Shown one piece after another: positions 34,838-43,393 of a stretch of DNA of 64,000 nucleotides; the stretch's first letter is position 1, and the number at the start of each line of letters is the position of its first letter. The notes below the pieces were generated by a model. The model searched no databases and had not been told where the DNA came from. It saw only the letters and a program-made list of their open reading frames with translations. The stretch comes from Arthrobacter sp. Soil762 (lineage in GTDB: Bacteria; Actinomycetota; Actinomycetes; Actinomycetales; Micrococcaceae): positions 251,350 to 315,349 of the forward strand of contig NZ_LMSG01000017.1 of the NCBI RefSeq assembly GCF_001428335.1, given 5' to 3'. The position numbers and the translations under genes are program-made.

Positions 34838-35521
34838 CTAGACGGAGCGGCCGTCGAGCTTGTCCTGGATGCGCCTCGCCAGCTCAGCGGTGGGTGTCGA
34901 GCGGGGAAAAACGGCCACAACGAGGTCGTCCCCGGCGGGGACGGATGCGGGGTCGTCCTGCGGCAGTACCCCGAACATACGGCGCACCGCCAACAGCTCG
35001 TATTCCAGGTTCTGGAGGGAACCCCGGGTGGAGTCCAACATCATTTCTCGCAGCACATAGTTATGGGTTGACGTGACAGCAGCGGCGAACCGGATTGCAT
35101 CAAGCGTTGATATGCCCGGCAGCGCCTGGCGCAGGTAGTCCGAGAAAAGCCGTTCATAGCGGGACACCATGATCGTTTCCCGGTCCCGCAGCGCGGGCAC
35201 CGCCTGCACCACGTGGTAGCGCTTTTGGGACAGCTTCCGGCGTTCGGAAAATTTCACGAAGACCAGCTCTGCGGCCTGGCACACAGCCTCCCACGGATCG
35301 GGATGGCTGGTTGCCAGGTAAACGGTCAGCTCAGCGAGCAGGGCTTCGTGGTCCGCAAAGATCACGTCTTCCTTGGCGCGGAACTGACGGAAGAAGGTGC
35401 TGCGGGAAATTCCGGCAGCGAGGGCAATATCGTCCACGCTGGTCGGGTCGTAGCCGTTGTCGGTGAACAGATCCAGCGCGGCCTCGGCCACGCCGGAACG
35501 GAAATTAGCCACTGATGCCAT
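34838..35521 (-). CDS. TetR-family regulator of the acyl-CoA catabolic operon
   Basis: 227 residues. Residues 5-55 form a TetR HTH: AALDLFTDNGYDPTSVDDIA followed by AGISRSTFFRQFRAKEDVIF. The remainder is the helical ligand-binding domain. ATG 35521 is chosen because it begins the HTH helix; it overlaps the thiolase stop by 17 bases, so the regulator is the last gene of the operon it probably represses. An 11-bp inverted repeat at 40894-40930, over the operon promoter, is the likely binding site. The ligand is presumably an acyl-CoA (inference). Confidence 0.88.
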   Translation of the reverse strand: MASVANFRSGVAEAALDLFTDNGYDPTSVDDIALAAGISRSTFFRQFRAKEDVIFADHEALLAELTVYLATSHPDPWEAVCQAAELVFVKFSERRKLSQKRYHVVQAVPALRDRETIMVSRYERLFSDYLRQALPGISTLDAIRFAAAVTSTHNYVLREMMLDSTRGSLQNLEYELLAVRRMFGVLPQDDPASVPAGDDLVVAVFPRSTPTAELARRIQDKLDGRSV

Positions 35522-36704
35522 CCCGGTACAGTAGCAGCGCGTCACCCTGTCCGCCGCCGCCACAAAGCGCGACGGCGGATATGCCGCTCCCGCGCCGCAT
35601 CAGCTCATGGACGGCCGAGACCACCAGTCGCGCTCCGGAAGCGCCGATCGGATGTCCGATGGCGATGGCACCGCCGTTGACGTTCACCTTGTCCAAACCG
35701 AGGCCCAGGGCCGCTGCGGAGTGCGCCACCACCGAGGCGAAGGCCTCGTTGATCTCCACGAAGTCAAGGTCCCCGGCCGTCCAGCCGGCGCGGGCGAGAG
35801 CGGCCGTGATGGCCTGTGCCGGCTTGTCCGGCAGTGTTGTGTCGGGCCCGGCGATCTGCCCGGCGGGCCCGACGACGGCCAGCACGTCGAGCCCGTGGGC
35901 ATCGGCGTACGCGCGGGTCACCAGCACGACGGCGGCGGCGCCGTCGCTCAGCGGCGAAGCATTTCCGGCGGTGACCGTTCCCTCCGCGGTGAAGGCCGGC
36001 TTTAGCCTGGCCAGCACCTCCTGCGTGGATTGCGGGCGGACGCCCTCGTCATCGCTTACCAGTACGGGCGCGCCGCGCTTCTGCGGCACCGAAACAGGGG
36101 TGATTTCGGCGTTGAATCTTCCCTCGGCCCGGGCCGCGGCCGCACGCTGGTGGGACAGCGCCGCGATAGTGTCCTGCGCTTCGCGGGAGACCCGAAGGTC
36201 CGCGTTGGCGCGGTCCGTGGCAACGCCCATGAGTTCGTGGTCAAAGGCATCCGTGAGCCCGTCATGGCCGGCCGAGTCCACGGCCGTGATGCCGCCGTAG
36301 AGGTAGCCGGCGCGCGAGCCGGTGAGCAGGTGCGGCGCCTGGCTCATGGATTCCTGGCCGCCGGCGACCACCACATCCGCCTCGCCCAGTTTGAGCAGCC
36401 TCACGCCCTGGATGATGGCACTCAGCCCGGAGAGGCAGACCTTGTTGACGGTGACGGCGTGGGCGCTGAGCGGTATTCCTGCCGCGACGGCGCTCTGGCG
36501 CGCGGGGTTCTGGCCTGCGCCGGCCGTCAGGACCTGGCCCACGATGACCGCATCGACGGCGGCCGGCCCAACCCCGGAGCGTTCCAGCGCCGCGGCGATG
36601 GCCGCCGCGCCAAGCTGTACAGCGCTCCGTGAGGCCAGGGTGCCCATCAGTTTTCCCTGAGGGGTGCGGGCCGCGCCCACAACAACTATGTCCTGGCTGC
36701 TCAT
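35505..36704 (-). CDS. Acetyl-CoA C-acyltransferase (thiolase)
   Basis: 399-residue thiolase catalysing the last step of beta-oxidation (or acetoacetyl-CoA formation) in the cytoplasm. Catalytic residues are visible: the nucleophilic cysteine in NKVCLSGLSA near 88, the histidine in GGAIAIGHPIGASGAR, and the C-terminal cysteine in ALCGGGGQGDA, where CIGGGQG is more usual. EINEAFAS is also present. ATG 36704 overlaps the acyl-CoA ligase stop (ATGA). Upstream frame residues are arginine/proline-rich and excluded. Confidence 0.93.
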   Translation of the reverse strand: MSSQDIVVVGAARTPQGKLMGTLASRSAVQLGAAAIAAALERSGVGPAAVDAVIVGQVLTAGAGQNPARQSAVAAGIPLSAHAVTVNKVCLSGLSAIIQGVRLLKLGEADVVVAGGQESMSQAPHLLTGSRAGYLYGGITAVDSAGHDGLTDAFDHELMGVATDRANADLRVSREAQDTIAALSHQRAAAARAEGRFNAEITPVSVPQKRGAPVLVSDDEGVRPQSTQEVLARLKPAFTAEGTVTAGNASPLSDGAAAVVLVTRAYADAHGLDVLAVVGPAGQIAGPDTTLPDKPAQAITAALARAGWTAGDLDFVEINEAFASVVAHSAAALGLGLDKVNVNGGAIAIGHPIGASGARLVVSAVHELMRRGSGISAVALCGGGGQGDALLLYRDGISG

Positions 36705-38335
36705 TTGGTGGGTTCCTTGCTGAGGGCCGGGGCGCTGAGGTCCAGGGCGCGTAGCCGCGACTTCAGGACCTTGCCGGTGGAGTTGTGGGGGAGCTCTTCG
36801 GGGAAAAGGATCCTGTCCGGAACCTTGAATCCTGAGAGCTGGCCCTTGACGTGCGAGCGGATCTCCTCGGCCGTGACCGAGCTGGAGCTGCTGCGGATGA
36901 CAAAGGCCACGGGGCGTTCGCCCCACTTTTCGTGCGCGACGCCGATCACGGCCACGTTCAGCACCGCCGGGTGGCTCATGATGGCCTGTTCCACCTCGAT
37001 CGTGGAGATGTTTTCTCCGCCGGAGATGATGATGTCCTTGGCCCGGTCCTTGAGCTGGATGTAGCCGTCGGGATGCATGACGCCGAGGTCGCCGGTATGG
37101 AACCAGCCGCCGCGGAAGGCGTCGGCCGTGGCCTCGGGATCCTTGAAGTAGCCGAGCATCACGTTGTTGCCACGCAGCACGATTTCGCCCAGCGTGGCGC
37201 CGTCCGCCGGGACATCGAGCATGTCCAGGTCCACGATCCGCGCCGTCTCGGCCTGCAGCATCCCCACCCCCTGGCGGGAGATCTTGACGGCCCTGTCCTG
37301 GGCGGAAAGTTCATCCCACTCGGTTTGGTGCTCACAGATCGTGTAGGGTCCGTAGACCTCGGTCAACCCATAAACGTGGACCACGCTGATTCCGATTGCC
37401 TCCAGGGACGTGATGATCGCGGGCGACGGCGGTGCGCCCGCCGTCGTGATCCGCAGCGGCACTTTCAGTTCGTGGGCCTGGGGCGCTTCGGCAATGATGC
37501 TGCACACCGTGGGGGCGCCGCAGAGGTTGGTGACTCCGAGAGTGTCGATGGCGTCCCAGACGGCCTCGGCGCGTACTGCCCGCAGGCAGATGTGGACGCC
37601 TGCGGCCGCCGTCACGGCCCAGGTCGTGCACCAGCCGTTGCAGTGGAACATCGGAAGGGTCCAGAGGTAGCGTGTGTCGCCGGTGAAGTGATTGTGGAAG
37701 GTTTCCCCGAGCGAGTTCAGGTAGGCGCCGCGATGCGAATACAGCACGCCCTTGGGCTTGCCCGTGGTGCCGGAGGTGTAGTTCAGCGTGATCGGGGCGC
37801 GTTCGTCCTCTACGCTCCACGGAAGGTCTGCGTCCTGGTGTCCGGACGCGGCGAGGAAGTCTGCGTACTGCGTCGTGCCCATGCCTGCCGGGACTTCCGG
37901 ATACGGGATGGTGCTGTCAGGCACTTCGATCACCTCAGCCAGCTGTGTCAGGCCCAGGTCCATTCCCGCCACGGTGGCCAGCAGTTCCGAATCCGCAAAT
38001 AGCAGCCTGGCTTCGGAATGCTCCAGGATGTATTGGAGTTCCCGGGCGGACATCCGCGAGTTCAGTGCCACCAGGACGCCCCCGGCCAGGGGGACTGCGT
38101 AATGGGCAATCAGGAGTTCCGGCACATTAGGACACAGGAAGGCCACCCGGTCGCCGGGCTGGATCCGGCTCTTGATCGCTTTGGCCAGCCCCTGGGCTTC
38201 GGCGGCGAAGTCCCGGTATGTATAGGAGCGGTCACCGTGGATGATCGCCGTCTTCTGTCCGAAGACCTCGGCAGAGCGCTGCAGGAACCGCAGGGGGCTC
38301 AGCGGGGTTTCATTGGGAAGCTCAATTGTGGTCAT
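36701..38335 (-). CDS. Fatty-acid/acyl-CoA synthetase (AMP-forming)
   Basis: 544-residue adenylate-forming enzyme that activates a carboxylic acid to its CoA thioester. Signatures: LNYTSGTTGKPKGVLYSHRG (the P-loop core), YGLTEVYGPYT, WFHTGDLGVMHPDGYI, DIIISGGENIS and the C-terminal NSTGKVLKSRLR with the catalytic lysine. These motifs and length fit medium-chain or branched acid ligases (AlkK-like). It is the middle of an operon with acyl-CoA dehydrogenase, 3-hydroxyacyl-CoA dehydrogenase and thiolase; nine bases separate its start from the dehydrogenase stop. Confidence 0.92.
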   Translation of the reverse strand: MTTIELPNETPLSPLRFLQRSAEVFGQKTAIIHGDRSYTYRDFAAEAQGLAKAIKSRIQPGDRVAFLCPNVPELLIAHYAVPLAGGVLVALNSRMSARELQYILEHSEARLLFADSELLATVAGMDLGLTQLAEVIEVPDSTIPYPEVPAGMGTTQYADFLAASGHQDADLPWSVEDERAPITLNYTSGTTGKPKGVLYSHRGAYLNSLGETFHNHFTGDTRYLWTLPMFHCNGWCTTWAVTAAAGVHICLRAVRAEAVWDAIDTLGVTNLCGAPTVCSIIAEAPQAHELKVPLRITTAGAPPSPAIITSLEAIGISVVHVYGLTEVYGPYTICEHQTEWDELSAQDRAVKISRQGVGMLQAETARIVDLDMLDVPADGATLGEIVLRGNNVMLGYFKDPEATADAFRGGWFHTGDLGVMHPDGYIQLKDRAKDIIISGGENISTIEVEQAIMSHPAVLNVAVIGVAHEKWGERPVAFVIRSSSSSVTAEEIRSHVKGQLSGFKVPDRILFPEELPHNSTGKVLKSRLRALDLSAPALSKEPTK

Positions 38336-38344
38336 GGCGAATCC

Positions 38345-39526
38345 TTAGGCGAAGGCGCTTTGTCCGGTGACATCGCGGCCGATCAATAGGGTCTGAATGC
38401 TTTGCGTGCCCTCGTAGGTATGGATGGATTCGATGTCGAGAAGGTGCCGGATCACGTGGTTTTCCAGCAGGATGCCGTTGCCGCCCAACATGTCGCGGGC
38501 AATGGATGCCAGCTCACGGGCCTTGCGGGTGTTGTGGTACTTCGCCATCGAGGCCTGGGTGGGGCGCATCTGGCCGGTAGCATCAAGGCCCGCGAGGTGG
38601 AAACAGTGCAGCTGCATACTGGTCAGCTCCGAGAGCATATACGCCAGGCGCTCCTGGACAAGCTGGAACTTTGCCAGCGGCTTGCCGAACTGTGTCCGTT
38701 GCGTGGCGTAGTTCAACGCGGCTTCGTAGACGGCGGTGGCGTGGCCGAGGGCGGACCAGGCCACCCCCAGGCGCGTGGCAACCAGGACGTCGGACGTGTC
38801 CTTGAAAGTGCGGGCACCGGGGAGAAGGTTGGCCCTTGGAATGCGGACGCTGTTGAGCTTGATCCGGGCCTGGTGTATAGCGCGCAGCGAGGCCTTTCCG
38901 GTGATGGTTTCGGCCTCGTAACCCTCCCGGTCCTGTTCCACCAGGAAACCGCGGACATCGCCGTCGTCATCGCGTGCCCAGACCACCGTGACATCGCCTA
39001 CGGAGCCGTTGCCGATCCACTTCTTCTCGCCATTGAGGACGTAGTCCTCCCCGTCGAGCGAGGCGGTGGTTTCCAGTGCCACGGAATCGGAGCCGTGGTC
39101 CGGTTCCGTCAGGGCGAACGCGCCGAGTTTTTCGCCGCGGGCCAGCGGACCGAGCCAGGTCCTGCGCTGGGTGTCGGAGCCAAAAAGGGCAATCGTCCGC
39201 AGTACCAGGCCACCCTGGACTGCGATCACCGTGCCCAGGGAACCGTCCCCGCGGGAGACTTCCATGTTGACCAGGCCGGCGGCCAGCGCGGACATGGGCT
39301 CAAGGCCCTGGACGTCAATGCCATCGGCCAGCAGGTTCATGGTGCCCATCCGCTTGGCCAGGTGGGCGGGGAACTCGGCCCGTTCCCAGTAGTCGTTCAT
39401 CTGCGGCAGGGCCTCCGCGGTGAAATCCCGGGCACGCCTCCACGCTTCGCGGTCGGGTGCGGAAATGTTGGCGAAGACGGAGTAGTAGTCCGTGTCCAGC
39501 GGTTCAGCGACGTCATAGTCGGGCAT
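38345..39526 (-). CDS. Acyl-CoA dehydrogenase, glutaryl-CoA-dehydrogenase-like
   Basis: 393-residue FAD-dependent acyl-CoA dehydrogenase. Signatures: GAFALTEPDHGSDSVALE (substrate/FAD loop), GEKKWIGNGSVGDV, ALNYATQRTQFGKPLAKFQ, and the C-terminal HTYEGTQSIQTLLIGRD, with the glutamate in the position of the catalytic base of glutaryl-CoA-type enzymes. It oxidises acyl-CoA to enoyl-CoA. ATG 39526 is preferred since AAAAAAGG lies nine bases upstream; an in-frame ATG at 39535 is possible. Part of the TetR-controlled operon. Confidence 0.92.
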   Translation of the reverse strand: MPDYDVAEPLDTDYYSVFANISAPDREAWRRARDFTAEALPQMNDYWERAEFPAHLAKRMGTMNLLADGIDVQGLEPMSALAAGLVNMEVSRGDGSLGTVIAVQGGLVLRTIALFGSDTQRRTWLGPLARGEKLGAFALTEPDHGSDSVALETTASLDGEDYVLNGEKKWIGNGSVGDVTVVWARDDDGDVRGFLVEQDREGYEAETITGKASLRAIHQARIKLNSVRIPRANLLPGARTFKDTSDVLVATRLGVAWSALGHATAVYEAALNYATQRTQFGKPLAKFQLVQERLAYMLSELTSMQLHCFHLAGLDATGQMRPTQASMAKYHNTRKARELASIARDMLGGNGILLENHVIRHLLDIESIHTYEGTQSIQTLLIGRDVTGQSAFA

Positions 39527-39606
39527 GGCTTGCATCCTTTTTTGGGGAGGAATTGAAGAAACGTGGGAGGTGCCGGTGCTTGTTTGGGCGGGCCGCGCGG
39601 CCCTGG

Positions 39607-40878
39607 CTACCCGGCGAAGCCGGACCCGGGGTGGAAATCCCTGCCCCACACACGCCGGGAGGCGCCGCTTTTGTCCAGCAGCGGGGTGAGGCCCCCCTGA
39701 TGCTGGGGGAAGTTGGCGCCGAGCAGCATGCACAAATCCACTTCCGCGGGACCGGCCACCACCTTTTCGGCGAGCATCAGGCCCACCTCCTCGGCCAGGG
39801 CGTCAAGTATCCCTGTCCTGATGGCCTCCGTGTCCGGTGCCGGCACTGAACCTCCGGCATCGGCAGCCGGCAGCAGGGCGGCCGCCTCGGGAAGCACCGT
39901 GCCGGAGTTGGCCAGGTAGCCGCGCAGCCGGGCATCCGCAATGACGGCCAGGCTGCTGCTGACATAAAACCGGTCAGGGTAGGCGGCGTGCATGGCCTCG
40001 CAGATGTGCAGCTGGACCGCGGGTCCGATGAAACCCAGCAGAGTCAGGGGTGTCATGGGTAGCCCGAGCGGGTCCAGGGCGTGGTCCGCCAGTTCGATAT
40101 CCGTCCCGTCATCAATGACCTGCAGCAGTTCGCAGAACAGCCGGGTCAGGATCCGGTTCACCACGAAGCCCGGCGTGTCCTTTACCAGGACCGCAGTCTT
40201 GCCCAGAAGCCGGGCGAGCGAACAAGCGGTGGCGACGCTGACGTCGTCGTTGTTTTCAGTGCTGATGATCTCCACGAGCGGCAGCACAGCCACCGGATTG
40301 AAGAAGTGCAGTCCCACCAGGCGTTCCGGATGGGCCAGTCCGTGGCCCATCGCCGTGACGGAAAGGGACGACGTATTCGTCAGGAGCAGCGCATCAGTGC
40401 GCAGCAGGGGCTCGATCTCCGCGAAGACGGCGCGTTTGACGGCCAGCTCCTCGAATACCGCCTCGATGACCACGTCGCAGTCCCGGTACTCGCGCTTATC
40501 CACGGTGCCGTGGACGAGACTCCCCAAATCGCGGGCCGCCGTTTCGCTGAGTTGCCCCCGGCTCACGAGCTTCTCCAGGTGCGCGGCGATCCAGCCGAGC
40601 GCGCCATCCACCTTTGCCTGGGAAAGATCCGTGATCAGGACTGGAACGCCAAGCTGTTTGGCAAAAACAAGGGCAAGCTGGCTGGCCATGAGCCCGGCCC
40701 CGATTACGCCGACGCTTCGGACGGGGCGCGGATCGGCGCCAGGTGCGCCCGCCGGCCACTGTTGTGGAGTGTCCAGTAAGGCCGCGGCATACGCCTGCGC
40801 CGATTTTCCGGGCGACGTGCGGGCGTCGACGGCAGGGCCCGTGAGTGAGGCAGTTTCTACGACATTGTCAGGAACCAT
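39607..40878 (-). CDS. 3-hydroxyacyl-CoA dehydrogenase (FadB-like without hydratase domain)
   Basis: 423 residues corresponding to the C-terminal part of FadB/FadJ. NAD-binding VGVIGAGLMASQLALVFA lies near 55-72, then NTSSLSVTAMG, ERLVGLHFFNPVAVLPLVEI with the catalytic histidine, and the helical C-domain (DTPGFVVNRILTRLFCELLQ). The first 50 residues are a proline/alanine-rich linker; the usual enoyl-CoA hydratase domain is missing and no separate hydratase gene is in the operon. It is the first gene of the operon, directly behind the inverted-repeat operator. Confidence 0.9.
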   Translation of the reverse strand: MVPDNVVETASLTGPAVDARTSPGKSAQAYAAALLDTPQQWPAGAPGADPRPVRSVGVIGAGLMASQLALVFAKQLGVPVLITDLSQAKVDGALGWIAAHLEKLVSRGQLSETAARDLGSLVHGTVDKREYRDCDVVIEAVFEELAVKRAVFAEIEPLLRTDALLLTNTSSLSVTAMGHGLAHPERLVGLHFFNPVAVLPLVEIISTENNDDVSVATACSLARLLGKTAVLVKDTPGFVVNRILTRLFCELLQVIDDGTDIELADHALDPLGLPMTPLTLLGFIGPAVQLHICEAMHAAYPDRFYVSSSLAVIADARLRGYLANSGTVLPEAAALLPAADAGGSVPAPDTEAIRTGILDALAEEVGLMLAEKVVAGPAEVDLCMLLGANFPQHQGGLTPLLDKSGASRRVWGRDFHPGSGFAG

Positions 40879-40893
40879 GTCACCGTTCTACAG

Positions 40894-40930
40894 TGAAACT
40901 GAGTGTCAAGTCAACTGATACTCAGTTTCA
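40894..40930 (-). promoter_or_regulatory. Inverted-repeat operator and promoter of the acyl-CoA operon
   Basis: TGAAACTGAGT (40894-40904) and its exact complement (40920-40930) flank 15 bases, 16 bases upstream of the 3-hydroxyacyl-CoA dehydrogenase ATG. On the minus strand TTGACT lies between the arms, with TAGAAC 18 bases downstream, so the repeat spans a plausible promoter. This is the expected arrangement for repression by the TetR protein encoded at the operon's end (inference). Confidence 0.75.
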
Positions 40931-41150
40931 AAAGGTGATTGTGGGCTTTGGAACGGCCGGGTTTGGCGCGATGATCTCCGGGATGATTCCGTTTTGTGCG
41001 CCTCAATTCGGCTGATGTCGCAGTAGACGGGACTAAATCGGGGCCATGCGAGACAATGGGAACGGCGGCCGCCATGCGCCACAGTGAGAGCAGTCACCTT
41101 GGCGGACGTCTGTTCAGCCCGTGGACTGTAAGTCTCAATGAGGAGGAATG

Positions 41151-41531
41151 ATGGGTAACGAAGCCGAACCTCCGGAAGCAGCGGAGACCGTGGATTTTAA
41201 GAAAGTCCAGTCGACCAAGCGGTTCCAGGAACTTCGTAAACGCCACCGTAGCTTTGTCTTTCCCATGGCCGTTGCATTCCTGCTCTGGTATTTCGCCTAT
41301 GTCCTGCTGGCTGATTATGCCGCCGAATTCATGTCCATCAAGGTCTGGGGAAACATCAACATCGGGCTCCTCATGGGCCTTCTTCAGTTTGTTTCCACCT
41401 TCGCCATTACGGGCTGGTATGTCAGCTACTCCAACCGGAAACTGGACCCCATCGCCGCCGAAATCCGCCACGAAATCGAAGGCCACGAGTTCGACAAATC
41501 CGGTAACCGAGTGGACGGAGAGGCGAAATGA
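41151..41531 (+). CDS. DUF485 small membrane protein
   Basis: 126 residues with two membrane helices (SFVFPMAVAFLLWYFAYVLL and NIGLLMGLLQFVSTFAITGW) followed by YVSYSNRKLDPIAAEIRHEI, the DUF485 signature. DUF485 proteins (YjcH) normally precede the acetate/solute symporter ActP, but no symporter follows here; a convergent universal stress gene does. AGGAGG lies very close to the start; ATG 41151 gives a better distance than the adjacent ATG 41148. Its role without ActP is unclear. Confidence 0.9.
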   Translation: MGNEAEPPEAAETVDFKKVQSTKRFQELRKRHRSFVFPMAVAFLLWYFAYVLLADYAAEFMSIKVWGNINIGLLMGLLQFVSTFAITGWYVSYSNRKLDPIAAEIRHEIEGHEFDKSGNRVDGEAK

Positions 41532-41562
41532 GAGGGACCCGGTTCCTGTGAGAAGCCGTATC

Positions 41563-42072
41563 CTACGGCTTGAGAGGCGGAATCCCGGCTTTTCCGGGCT
41601 GTCCTTTCGCCTTGGAGCCCCTCCATAGATGATGGGGGCGGTGGCTGCTTTCGGCATGCAGCACCAAGACGGGGCAGTCCGCGTGGGCAACACACGCAGA
41701 GCTCACGGAGCCGAGGTGCATGCCAAGGAAACCCCCATGGCCCCGGCGTCCAACCACCAGCAACGAAGCGCCGGCCGCCGCTTCGACGAGCTTCGCCGCA
41801 GCCGGTCCGCGGACCAGTTGGGAGGTCAGACTTTCCGGAGTCTCCTCACCGAACGCCTTTTCCAAGGCGTCCGCAAGAGTCTTCGCCGCAGCCGCTTCAA
41901 ACCGGGCGAAATCGGGTGGAACATATCCGGCGTAAATCTCTGGAAAATCCCAACAGGCAATAGCGACAATTGTGGCGTTCAGGGCCGGCGCCAGCTGCGC
42001 CCCGAGACGGAGCGCCTGAACGGACGATTCCGAACCGTCCACACCGACAAGAACCTTTGCTTCCGCATCCAT
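41563..42072 (-). CDS. Universal stress protein (UspA family)
   Basis: 169-residue single-domain UspA protein. KVLVGVDGSESSVQALRLGA is at the N-terminus, and the ATP-binding motif GRRGHGGFLGMHLGSVSSAC followed by ADCPVLVL lies in the C-terminal third (G-2x-G-9x-G-S/T pattern). The last 25 residues are a basic tail (HHLWRGSKAKGQPGKAG) not usual for the family. Such proteins bind ATP and are induced by stress or dormancy. It converges with the DUF485 gene; a small hairpin (AAGCCGTA, loop TCC) at 41553-41571 lies between them. Confidence 0.93.
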   Translation of the reverse strand: MDAEAKVLVGVDGSESSVQALRLGAQLAPALNATIVAIACWDFPEIYAGYVPPDFARFEAAAAKTLADALEKAFGEETPESLTSQLVRGPAAAKLVEAAAGASLLVVGRRGHGGFLGMHLGSVSSACVAHADCPVLVLHAESSHRPHHLWRGSKAKGQPGKAGIPPLKP

Positions 42073-42279
42073 GATCGTTCTCCCTCGAAGGTGAATCCCC
42101 TGGTTGTTCCTAGTTCGCAGCTCCCATTAGCGGTAGCTGTGTGCCGAGCATATGCGCACCCGCAGGCGAACGGAACTGCCTACGGATGTTTATCCAGAGA
42201 CCGGATGAGTCGGGCATGACATCTTCCCCTTGGAGAGCAGGTGTGCAGCGTGGACGCCTGCGATGGGACGTGAAGTGGG

Positions 42280-42715
42280 CAAGATGGGTTGTTCACAATG
42301 TGCACACTCCTGGCTTCGGATCGGGTCGGACATCGGCCGGATTGGTTCGGATTGCCGATGTTTCCGCGGGAGCCCAGTGTTCATAAGGGCTGGAACCCGG
42401 TTCGAGTCCCACCTCGGGCACGTTTTCCACGTCAGAGGCGTTTTTTGCTTCTGATGTGTGTACATTTGCCCTCCGCGGGCCCCTCTGACACCGGCCGCGG
42501 TCTGTGCCTGGCGCCGCACTCGCCTATGAAGTTATGTGGGTGGCGAGGTCAGGGCCCTGGCTGGTGGACCCTCCGCCTGCTGGGATGTGGCGTCATCCGG
42601 GCCTCCTTTCTGGATTGTTCTTGTGGGCATGGTTGGCCTTGTACTAATTCGTGTCGTGAGGTTGTGGTGTTGACATGACCGCGGCCAGGATTTCTTGAAG
42701 ATTTTTCGTATCGTT
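42280..42715 (+). repeat. Three-copy dispersed non-coding repeat, copy C
   Basis: About 436 bases, same orientation and block order as copies A (22724) and B (24935), and nearer to A in length. The core stems are kept: AGCCC/GGGCT, CTGG/CCGG with one G-U pair, and GTCAGAGG/CCTCTGAC. The tRNA-like part is GGTTCGAGTCCCACCTCGGG. Weak similarity to the region after copy A continues to about 42830 (GTCCACACC and GGTTGTTC). It is 17 kb from copy B. Confidence 0.88.
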
Positions 42716-43393
42716 TCGCTCCTTTCGGTGGCCCAGAGGAGCCGTGATGTGGCCGGTTGACCTGCCCAAGGTGGGTGGACATTGTCCACACCATGTCGGC
42801 GGGCGGTTGTTCACCTTGCATTTTGTTCCCTTGCTGGAACTTTTCGGCTGGGATTGGTTCATGCGCCCAGATGTTGCACGCGACATGACCTCCGGGAAGA
42901 TCGGTGTCCATCGTCTCGTTAGGTTGGTCGGCTGCCCAGTTGGCCATGCCGTAGTCAGTTCCGCTCCTCGTCCGTTTCGGATGACATCTATTCATGCTCT
43001 GCGCCGGCGATCCTGACATGACCTGGGGGGAAAACCCGGGCGCTGAGGCCCGACGGGGCCGCGGAGACCGTGCCAATGGAGGGAAGAAATGCCGGCTGGA
43101 ACGGCCTACGTGCCAGTGGCTCGGAGTTCATGCCTGCCGTGTTCCTTTCGGATTGGGCTCGGCGTCTCCGCGCTGTCACCTCTCCATGTCAGCCGCACGC
43201 GGTTCCGGAATGACCGCCCGGCGAGATGCCCGCGTTGCTCTGCACTGAGCCCACGCAATGTGGGGGCTGTCGGTCGCCCCAGGCATCAATGCTCTGTTGG
43301 GGTTGGCTGCTGGCCGCCAAAGGCCTGGGTATACAGCCCGCAGGGCATAGCCGACTGACTGAAACCCGCCTACTGGTGCAGTGTTGTCGCAGT
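42716..43393. other. Gene-poor stretch after repeat C
   Basis: About 680 bases. The first 120 are the fading tail of the repeat. Open frames here are basic, low in predicted structure and lack ribosome-binding sites. I see no RNA gene, hairpin terminator or insertion element. Confidence 0.4.

Noticed and set aside
36851..39556. Long rightward open frames (380-plus codons) opposite the acyl-CoA ligase and dehydrogenase genes
   Set aside because: No domains or ribosome-binding sites; the opposite strand encodes complete enzymes with catalytic motifs.
42460..42680. A conserved small protein starting at the GTGTGTACATT segment of the repeats (MCVH-)
   Set aside because: Copies B and C share a frame, but copy A shifts frame and the differences are not concentrated in third codon positions, so selection on a protein is not supported.
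22724..42715. CRISPR array
   Set aside because: The repeats are over 400 bases, only three, and thousands of bases apart; no short regularly spaced repeats or cas genes are present.
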